From the NCBI GenBank assembly GCA_021782195.1, contig JAJXVI010000245.1:1-5064 (forward strand): a stretch of DNA of 5,064 bases, written 5' to 3'. This document shows, one piece after another, positions 1-4,936 of this stretch. Made by a program: the position numbers and the translations under genes. Source of the DNA: a bacterium (lineage in GTDB: Bacteria > Vulcanimicrobiota > Xenobia > RGZZ01). Each line of letters begins with the position of its first letter. Within the stretch, counting starts at the first letter, position 1. The notes under the pieces were generated by a model that ran no database searches, was not told where the DNA came from, and worked only from the letters and a program-made list of their open reading frames with translations.

Positions 1-33
1 CGGCGCCTGTGGCCGTCTAGGATGGAAGCCGGC

Positions 34-137
34 GTTTGGAGCGTGAGCGGGACGGCAGGGGGCTCTGCGCAGCGCATGTCACCCAGTGTTTGGGGCGCGA
101 GCGTGCCGGTGGGGTGCTCTGCACCGCTCATGTCATC
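34..137. repeat. Two-copy direct repeat, 54-bp period
   Basis: Positions 34-83 and 88-137 align without gaps over 50 bases with about 11 mismatches (roughly 78% identity by eye). Both copies begin GTTTGG and both contain a GGGG-x-GCTCTGC core and a CATGTCA tail. The second copy contains the left arm of the perfect inverted repeat described separately, and positions 45-69 of the first copy are a degenerate version of the same arm. The arrangement suggests a small repeat family rather than a one-off hairpin. Confidence 0.7.
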
Positions 138-204
138 CGTTGCCGGCCTTCGGCCGGCGCCTCCTCCTTTACTTCGCTATGCAGAGCACCCCACCGGCAC
201 GCTC
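99..204. repeat. Perfect 25-bp inverted repeat with nested hairpin
   Basis: Positions 99-123 (starting GAGCGTGCCGG, ending GCTCTGCA) are the exact reverse complement of 180-204. The 56-nt spacer contains a second perfect stem, GCCGGCC (142-148) and GGCCGGC (152-158), closed by a TTC loop. The whole 106-nt element could fold into a long double-stemmed structure as single-stranded DNA or RNA. It resembles a REP/BIME-like or MITE-like intergenic element in shape. I cannot assign it to a named family. No target-site duplication is evident at its edges. Confidence 0.75.
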
Positions 205-382
205 AGGAAGGTCCGTGGGGGTTCGACTGCGGCAAACCGCCGGTGTATTCAGCCATGGGTGGCGGGTGGCCGACTCCGTGCGCGCCGGGCGCCTCGCAGT
301 CCGCGGGCGTCGCCGCGATCTCATCGGGGGACGAGTTCGCGTTGGGCAACGTCCGTTTCGAATTTCACGAGTGCTGACAGGC

Positions 383-404
383 GCGGCGGGCGCGTACCCG
401 CCGC
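383..404 (-). terminator. Candidate transcript-end hairpin downstream of gene 1
   Basis: Reading the minus strand, GCGGCGGG (404-397) pairs perfectly with CCCGCCGC (390-383) around a 6-nt loop. The stem starts about 15 nt past the gene 1 stop codon, where a terminator would be expected. It is followed by GCCTGTC rather than a run of T, so it is not a canonical intrinsic terminator. It may act as a weak terminator or 3'-end stabiliser, or have no function. Confidence 0.4.
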
Positions 405-419
405 AATTTGACCCGTCCC

Positions 420-1376
420 CTACTGGGCTGCCCCGTTAATCAGGTTGACGCACTGGTCGTGGTTCGTATCAGCCGTGCTGGCCACGTCCTTCACCATCTG
501 GTCGACGAGGGGAACGGTGGCGAGGCTCGTCGGCACGTCTGACTCGACCTGAATCTCGTCATTCGTGGCGGAGTGTTCAAGACAGAACCTGGCGCCCGCG
601 TGGTCGGCGTTGTAGTGCAGACACCACTCGTCAAGTGACAGGGGAAACTGGTAGGAGCGGTGCATGTTCACCACGTTCGTGTAGACAATGACCCAGATGT
701 TGCGATCGTTGTTGTATGACACGATCACGTGGAACGGGCCCTGGTGCAATTTCGCGTTGGTTGTGTCAAAAGGCACCGTGTAGTAGTTGGCGCGTCCGTT
801 CTGCGTGTGAGTCGCTTTCAGGGTCGTGGATGTGGCCCACTTCTCAAGAGTGAATGGGCCCGACGAAACGTTCGAGGAAGTGTCCTGGGAATTGCTCGTG
901 GTGCTTGTGCTCGCGGACGGCTGAGCCGCGGGACGTAGACCGACGCACCGCAGGTAGCTGTCAACAATGGAACGCGCGACGTCCTCGGGTCGACCGGTCG
1001 CCGAGACGGAGTCCTCAACACGCGTGGGGCGCCCCTTGTGAGTCAGAACGATCATCGCGATTGGAAGGCGATCAGAACCGATTCCCAGCATCCGCAGGGT
1101 GGAGGCATCGGTATCCTCGTGCATGCTGCCGACCACGGGATGGATCTTGCAACCGGACGCCTGAAGATCAACCCGGATGAGGTCGCACAGCACGGTTTCA
1201 CGTCCTCGGTCGGGATGCTTCATCACGACGACAATTGCCATCCCACTCAACGGATCGCCATAGACGCTTCCGACGCTACAGGTCCACCAAATCATTGTTG
1301 TGGCCAGCAGGACAATCAGTGCAAGCCACGTGACGCGCCACCGCGCGCCGTGCAAATCTCTCTCGCGTGTGCTCAT
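420..1376 (-). CDS. Membrane-anchored hypothetical protein, possible thioredoxin-like and YbjN-like domains
   Basis: This gene encodes 318 aa and I do not recognise it as a named family. The ATG at 1376 is chosen because GGAGGAGGG lies 6 nt upstream. The frame stays open far beyond it, but that extension lies antisense-like over gene 2 and has no such signal. Residues 14-32 form a hydrophobic segment after a basic N-terminus, so the rest is probably outside the cytoplasm; C33 lacks a lipobox. Residues 46-145 alternate predicted strands and helices, with a D-x-S-T-LRMLGI helix followed by RLPIAMIVL. That Pro-before-strand pattern is seen in thioredoxin-like folds, but no CxxC is present. Residues 150-173 are a Ser/Thr/Asn-rich linker. 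Residues 174-318 have a WCLHYN segment, two strands and a final helix that loosely resemble YbjN-type domains. Both domain calls are inference. It is the last gene of the block, 211 nt after gene 2, and may have its own promoter. Confidence 0.75.
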   Translation of the reverse strand: MSTRERDLHGARWRVTWLALIVLLATTMIWWTCSVGSVYGDPLSGMAIVVVMKHPDRGRETVLCDLIRVDLQASGCKIHPVVGSMHEDTDASTLRMLGIGSDRLPIAMIVLTHKGRPTRVEDSVSATGRPEDVARSIVDSYLRCVGLRPAAQPSASTSTTSNSQDTSSNVSSGPFTLEKWATSTTLKATHTQNGRANYYTVPFDTTNAKLHQGPFHVIVSYNNDRNIWVIVYTNVVNMHRSYQFPLSLDEWCLHYNADHAGARFCLEHSATNDEIQVESDVPTSLATVPLVDQMVKDVASTADTNHDQCVNLINGAAQ

Positions 1377-1382
1377 GCTCAA

Positions 1383-1391
1383 CCCTCCTCC
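1383..1391 (-). promoter_or_regulatory. Ribosome binding site of gene 1
   Basis: On the minus strand this reads GGAGGAGGG, ending 6 nt before the ATG at 1376. It contains the full AGGAGG anti-16S match and decides the start over the longer upstream opening of the same frame. Confidence 0.85.
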
Positions 1392-1539
1392 AGCTTTCAG
1401 CGACCCCGTGCCGGCCGTCATGGCGGTGGCGACGACGGTCGCGGAATGCTTCGTGCTCGCAGTTTCCCGGCACGGACGGGAGTCTCCTGCGAAGCCAGGG
1501 TGGCGCACGGGTGCGGGGGGGGAAGGAGTCACCCGACTG

Positions 1540-1553
1540 CGTGCTCGAGCACG
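1540..1553. repeat. 14-bp perfect palindrome in gene 2-gene 1 intergenic region
   Basis: CGTGCTCGAGCACG is a perfect palindrome within the 211-nt gap between the gene 2 stop and the gene 1 start. The gap also holds a G8 run (1515-1522) and a 9-bp inverted repeat (CCGTGCCGG at 1406-1414 against 1467-1475). The palindrome could be an operator for gene 1 or part of a weak hairpin after gene 2. No recognisable -35/-10 pair was found, so its role is open. Confidence 0.45.
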
Positions 1554-1587
1554 ACAAAGAAGGGGTTCAGAAAACGGCTGTGACGGG

Positions 1588-2463
1588 TCAAACGCTCCTT
1601 GCAACACGAAAGGAACTGACGACGTAAGGAAAGTCGGGGTTGAATAAGCGATACGCCGCTTTGAACTGTTCAGGAGTGCTGGACAGCCAGGTCCCCCCGC
1701 GAAGCACACGCCAATCCGAACCCGAAGGCTCCTCCCGACCATCGGTCTTGTGGTATGGGTAGGGCCTGTACTTCGAAGAGCACCACTGCCACACATTCCC
1801 GGACATTCCCATGCAGCCGAACGGAGAGGCACCGCTCGGGTAACGTCCGACAGGACGGGGCGCGTCAGCAGTCGTCTCACCAACCCCGTTGCAACAACGG
1901 CTCGCATCCCAGGTGTTTCCCCACGGATATTCCAGGCTTTTCTCCCCCCGCGCCGCGAACTCCCACTCCGCTTCCGTGGGCAGGCGAAGGGCACACCACT
2001 GCACGTAGGCGCGTGCATCGCTCCACGATATCTGGACCACCGGCATCTGTTCGCCCCCCAACCGACCCGCGCCGTTCGGGGACCGCCACGTGGCCTCGGG
2101 CCACTGCTCCTCGCCACATCCGACCCAGACCCAGCCACCGCCGTTTCGCTCCGCGTGGGTCTTGTAGCCCGTGGCCGCCACAAAGCAGGCAAACTGCGCG
2201 TTCGTCACCGTATACTTGCCGATGAAGTATGGACTCATCGTGATTCGCGTGGCAGGCTTCTCGTTGTCCCGCCCCCTGTGAGAGCCCATCGTGAAGGTGG
2301 CGCCGGGAATCAGGATCAGCACCGAGCCGTCTGCATCATGGCGAAATTCCTCGTAGCCCTGCGCGTTGCGGCCCAAGCCCGTCAGGTCCGCCCAGACGGT
2401 TTGCGTCGTCCTCGCCAACCTCGGCAGCGCAGAGCCGCGTGAATCTTCGTGGCTTGCACACAT
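1588..2463 (-). CDS. FGE-sulfatase/SUMF1-domain protein (paralogue 1, minimal form)
   Basis: This gene encodes 291 aa, nearly all of it one SUMF1/FGE-sulfatase domain (about residues 32-291). Family landmarks in order: NAQGYEE (33-39), DGSVLILIPG-x-TFTMGS (45-61), YFIGKYTVTNAQF (79-91), LRLPTEAEWEFAARG (159-173), YPWGNTWDASRC (179-190), ASPFGCMGMSGNVWQW (212-227), WRVLRGGTW (251-259) and SFRVARSV (284-291). The fold is known to be C-type-lectin-like. In catalytic FGE a Cys-x4-Cys pair follows GGS[YF]; here that stretch (260-284) has no cysteine, so formylglycine-generating activity is unlikely. An insert rich in Gly and Trp (108-137) distinguishes it from its neighbours. No signal peptide or membrane segment is visible. 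The ATG at 2463 has GAGG 9 nt upstream and starts 4 nt after the gene 3 stop, indicating translational coupling; a start at 2502 would overlap gene 3 by 35 nt. Confidence 0.9.
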   Translation of the reverse strand: MCASHEDSRGSALPRLARTTQTVWADLTGLGRNAQGYEEFRHDADGSVLILIPGATFTMGSHRGRDNEKPATRITMSPYFIGKYTVTNAQFACFVAATGYKTHAERNGGGWVWVGCGEEQWPEATWRSPNGAGRLGGEQMPVVQISWSDARAYVQWCALRLPTEAEWEFAARGEKSLEYPWGNTWDASRCCNGVGETTADAPRPVGRYPSGASPFGCMGMSGNVWQWCSSKYRPYPYHKTDGREEPSGSDWRVLRGGTWLSSTPEQFKAAYRLFNPDFPYVVSSFRVARSV

Positions 2464-2467
2464 TGGC

Positions 2468-3439
2468 TCAAACCTCGATCCGGTCAATGCTCCTCGCCAC
2501 ACGAAAAGAGCGACTGCGATTGCGATTGAACGGCATATTGAGGTAGCGGGTGGTCGCGCGGAAGATGGCCGGCCTGTTCACAAGCCAGGACCCCCCCCGA
2601 AGCATGCGCGTGCCGGTCCCCGTCGGGTCTTCCCGACCATCCGTCGCGCTGTACGGACCAGGCACGAACTTCGAGGAACACCACTGCCATACGTTGCCCG
2701 CCATGTCCTGACAACCATACGGCGACGCCCCGTTCGGGTAGCTGCCCACGGGCTGCGGACCCGTTGGCTCGTTCTTCCCCACGCTATTGCAACAACACGA
2801 AGCGTCCCAATCGTCGCCCCACGGGTAGCGGAGATTCCGCGTCCCCCGCGCCGCGAACTCCCACTCCGCTTCCGTCGGGAGACGCAAACCCGCCCACTTT
2901 ACGTACGCCTGCGCGTCATACCACGACACGCACACGACCGGGGCCCTCTCGCCCCACTCCTCGGCATACTTTTTCCATGAGTCGCCAGCGTCCAGGCGGT
3001 ACCCCGTGGCTGTCACGAAACGCGCAAACTGCGCATTCGTGACGGTGTACTTCCCAACAAGAAATGGCCCCACCGTGATCTGCGTGGACGGTCCGTCGCC
3101 AGACACGTCCTCCATCGCGAAGCTGCCGCCTGGGACGAGGATCAGGACCGACCCGTCCGCCTCATTCGTGTACTCCTCATAGCCCTGCGCGTTACGTCCC
3201 AGCGCAACCAGTTCCACGGACGCGGGCCGTCCCAGAACTTCCGCGAGCAGCCTGTCTATCCACTCGCGCTGACTCGAGCGCGCGTCCTCGCTCGGAGCCA
3301 CAGGAAGTTCCCGTGCCGCCTCGGTCAGCGCCGCTTCGGTCAGCGCCGCCTCGGTCAGCACCACATCGCAGGGAGCCCCGCACGTTGCACACACCATCGC
3401 TCCACTCGACACGGGCTGCTGGCACACGCTACAGTTCAC
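2468..3439 (-). CDS. Zinc-ribbon plus FGE-sulfatase/SUMF1-domain protein (paralogue 2)
   Basis: This gene encodes 323 aa from a GTG at 3439. That start is preferred over an in-frame ATG at 3523 because AGGAGG sits 8 nt upstream. An N-terminal zinc ribbon is visible as CSVC (3-6) and CATC (17-20), with a further Cys at 24. Residues 28-42 are three LTEAA repeats followed by a charged, probably helical linker to about residue 80. The FGE-like domain spans about 82-316: NAQGYEEY (83-90), DGSVLILVPGGSF (95-107), FLVGKYTVTNAQF (126-138), LRLPTEAEWEFAARG (185-199), YPWGDDWDASCCCN (205-218), GCQDMAGNVWQW (242-253), MLRGGSW (279-285) and SFRVARS (311-317). The usual F-x-MGS is replaced by FAMED. The segment after RGGSW (286-311) has no cysteine, so FGE catalysis is doubtful. 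No membrane segment is visible, so the protein is probably cytoplasmic. It lies 120 nt after gene 4 and 4 nt before gene 2. Confidence 0.9.
   Translation of the reverse strand: MNCSVCQQPVSSGAMVCATCGAPCDVVLTEAALTEAALTEAARELPVAPSEDARSSQREWIDRLLAEVLGRPASVELVALGRNAQGYEEYTNEADGSVLILVPGGSFAMEDVSGDGPSTQITVGPFLVGKYTVTNAQFARFVTATGYRLDAGDSWKKYAEEWGERAPVVCVSWYDAQAYVKWAGLRLPTEAEWEFAARGTRNLRYPWGDDWDASCCCNSVGKNEPTGPQPVGSYPNGASPYGCQDMAGNVWQWCSSKFVPGPYSATDGREDPTGTGTRMLRGGSWLVNRPAIFRATTRYLNMPFNRNRSRSFRVARSIDRIEV
2473..2476 (-). promoter_or_regulatory. Ribosome binding site of gene 2, inside the end of gene 3
   Basis: On the minus strand GAGG lies 9 nt before the ATG at 2463 and overlaps the last coding codons of gene 3. 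This favours the short start and translational coupling between genes 3 and 2. Confidence 0.6.
3315..3359 (-). repeat. Three tandem 15-bp units encoding LTEAA
   Basis: Three head-to-tail 15-bp units (3315-3329, 3330-3344, 3345-3359) differ by only one base (C to T in the middle unit). They encode (LTEAA)3 in the linker between the zinc ribbon and the FGE-like domain of gene 3. The near-identity suggests recent slippage expansion, and the copy number may vary between strains. Confidence 0.85.
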
Positions 3440-3447
3440 GGGGCGGT

Positions 3448-3453
3448 CCTCCT
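3448..3453 (-). promoter_or_regulatory. Ribosome binding site of gene 3
   Basis: AGGAGG on the minus strand lies 8 nt before the GTG at 3439. This perfect match is the reason for choosing the GTG start, which places the first zinc-ribbon cysteine at residue 3. Confidence 0.85.
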
Positions 3454-3559
3454 GCGATGCAACCGGATCGCGGCCCACGGCGCCTCTCACACACGCGCTC
3501 CAGGCGGTCCGCGTGGATTGCACTACGGCGAGACAACAGGAGTTCCCTGCGCGGCCGCC

Positions 3560-4649
3560 TCAGATCGACCGCGCCACCCGAAAGGAGACGTCGATGTTGC
3601 AATCGCGCGGGTAGCAATCGTAGCGGTTGTCCGCGCGGCAACTCACGGGGTCATTGCAATACCAGGATCCCCCGCGAAGCACACGATATCCTGACGCCGA
3701 GAGACTCTCCCGCCCGTCGTGCGCATCGCAGGGGTACGGCAGGTAGAGGGAGGAGCACCACTGACGGGCATTGCCCACCATGTCCAGGCAGCCGAATGGA
3801 GAGGCGCCCCGCGGATAGCTGCCCACCGGCAAAGGCGCTCCGACCGACCCAGGGACACCGCCCACGCTGCTGCGACATCGGCTCGCGTCCCAGGCGTTCC
3901 CCCACGGATAGCGGAAGTCTTGCGTCCCCCGCGCGGCAAATTCCCACTCGACTTCCGTCGGCAGACGAAAGGCCCGCCCACTTCACATAGGCTTCCGCGT
4001 CGTTCCACGATACCATCGTCACCGGTGCCCGCGCCCCGTTCTCCTCGCCGGCCTTCCAGTCCGGGTCAGCGGCGTACCCCGTGGTCGCCACAAATCGCGC
4101 AAACTGGGCGTTCGTCACCGTGTATTTGCCGATGAAAAATGGCGCCACGGTCATCCGCGTGGACGGTTCCTGGTCGGCAAACCAGCCGCGCCGCGCCGAC
4201 GGGTCTCTGCGCCGCGCTTCCCTCCACTCCTCGTCAACCTCCGCCTCGGTGCTGCCAGGCGTGAACGTGCCGTGAGGGATGCGAATGAGCACGGACCCGT
4301 CCTTCACGTTGCGATACTCCCGGAAGCCCTGCGCGTTCACCCCGAGCTTGCGCAGGCAGGGGACGCCCTGGGACGCTGACCGTCCCCTTCCTGCCCGCCG
4401 CGCAACACACGAGGGGGACGGCGACGCGCTCCCCTCCCCTTCCTGCCCCCCCACACACGACGGGAACGGCGACGGGGACCGCGACGGGGACCGCGACGCG
4501 GACGGTCCGCCGCAGTGCGGGACTGCGTACGCCACGAGCTGTCCGCGCCGCCCCCCCAACGCGCTGAACGCGACCAGGAGTCCCAGGAGAACTGCCAGCG
4601 CAAGCATCCTCCCGCGACTATCCAGAAACTGCTTGCTGCGTGGGCTCAC
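3560..4649 (-). pseudogene. Frameshifted membrane-anchored FGE-sulfatase/SUMF1-domain protein (paralogue 3)
   Basis: The gene would encode 362 aa if one base is removed at 3968-3970. A GTG start at 4649 is chosen because GAGGAGG lies 9 nt upstream. Residues 15-33 form a transmembrane segment or signal anchor. Residues 48-95 are low-complexity Ser/Pro/Arg/Gly with two PSCV-containing repeats. The FGE-like domain begins near 104: NAQGFREY (105-112), DGSVLIRIPHGTF (117-129), FFIGKYTVTNAQF (171-183). After KWAGL (223-227) the frame breaks exactly where the paralogues continue with RLPTEAEWEFAARG. The matching continuation, RLPTEVEWEFAARG, is in the next frame and runs to FRVARSI at the stop codon at 3560-3562. 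GNVWQW is changed to GNARQW. After RGGSW there are Cys331 and Cys337, one residue wider apart than the FGE Cys-x4-Cys pair. Intact residues on both sides suggest a recent mutation, a sequencing error or, less likely, programmed +1 slippage on CTT-T. First gene of the block. Confidence 0.85.
4382..4503 (-). repeat. Low-complexity repeats in the Ser/Pro linker of gene 4
   Basis: Two imperfect direct copies, about 45 and 41 nt long, lie at 4382-4426 and 4434-4474. They encode the related segments PSCVARRAGRGRSAS and PSCVGGQEGEGSAS. Next to them a 12-bp unit (GACGGGGACCGC) is repeated from 4471 to 4494, with a degenerate third copy to about 4503, encoding SRSP repeats. The reading frame is kept across all units, consistent with a flexible extracytoplasmic linker that grew by duplication. 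Confidence 0.7.
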
Positions 4650-4936
4650 GGTCGGGTTCCTCCTCGCTTCGTCCAAAGCCGACGTGCCAGGTGGTCGCGA
4701 GAAAATTCGACGTTTGCGCACGCACTCCCCGCGCGATCGCAAGCCAGCGCCCCCCGCGAGGGTAACCCCGTCCCCCCGCGCCCAGAGGCAGCCACGTCCC
4801 CATCCCCGCGCGCTTACCCGCACCTCCATAACCGGGTCACTCGGATTCGCGGGTCGCGCCACACGCGTCGAAACGAACGTCAAGTGGACGGATAACGGAC
4901 GGGTGATTGACTCGTGGGTCTCGGCGAGCACGTGGT
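4650..4936. other. Upstream region of the minus-strand block
   Basis: These 287 nt separate the gene 4 start from the transposase remnant and should hold the promoter of the gene block. I could not pick out a convincing -35/-10 pair. The plus-strand frame ending at 4938 gives a protein-like tail (VETNVKWTDNGRVIDSW) but has no start signal and reads antisense through gene 4, so it is not called. The sequence is low in recognisable structure apart from C-rich tracts around 4750-4800. Confidence 0.4.
4659..4665 (-). promoter_or_regulatory. Ribosome binding site of gene 4
   Basis: GAGGAGG on the minus strand lies 9 nt before the GTG at 4649. The alternative ATG 14 codons further in, at the start of the hydrophobic segment, has a GGGAGG directly abutting it, which is too close to work. 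Confidence 0.8.

Larger units (their letters stand above)
1..419. other. Non-coding repeat-bearing region
   Basis: I see no convincing gene in this stretch. Short open frames exist on both strands, but they have no Shine-Dalgarno sequence, overlap each other in several frames and run through the inverted repeat, so they look like chance openings in GC-rich DNA. The left part (34-204) is made of related direct and inverted repeats. The middle (205-382) shows nothing I recognise. The right end (383-404) holds a GC-rich hairpin just past the stop of the minus-strand gene. Confidence 0.6.

Noticed and set aside
34..204. CRISPR array
   Set aside because: There are only two imperfect direct copies plus one inverted arm, with no regular spacers and no cas genes.
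36..377. Plus-strand open frames of 113-129 codons at the left edge
   Set aside because: Several frames are open at once, they read through both arms of the inverted repeat, and none has a ribosome binding site or a recognisable domain.
1038..1583. Plus-strand open frame of 181 codons
   Set aside because: It is antisense to gene 1, has low-complexity composition and no ribosome binding site, and is explained by high GC.
1377..2192. N-terminal extension of the gene 1 frame up to 2192
   Set aside because: It overlaps the C-terminal part of gene 2 on the same strand in another frame, its residues are Arg/Pro-rich as expected of a shadow frame, and the ATG at 1376 has a strong ribosome binding site.
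2366..2980. Plus-strand open frame of 204 codons
   Set aside because: It is antisense to genes 2 and 3, is Arg/Pro-rich, and shows no recognisable motif. It is a shadow of the FGE-like coding sequences.
3440..3523. Upstream ATG start for gene 3 at 3523
   Set aside because: It would add 28 residues without recognisable motif and has no good Shine-Dalgarno sequence, whereas the GTG at 3439 has AGGAGG at 8 nt.
1588..4649. Active sulfatase-activating enzyme operon
   Set aside because: No sulfatase gene is present and the FGE Cys-x4-Cys pair is absent in two paralogues and misplaced in the third.
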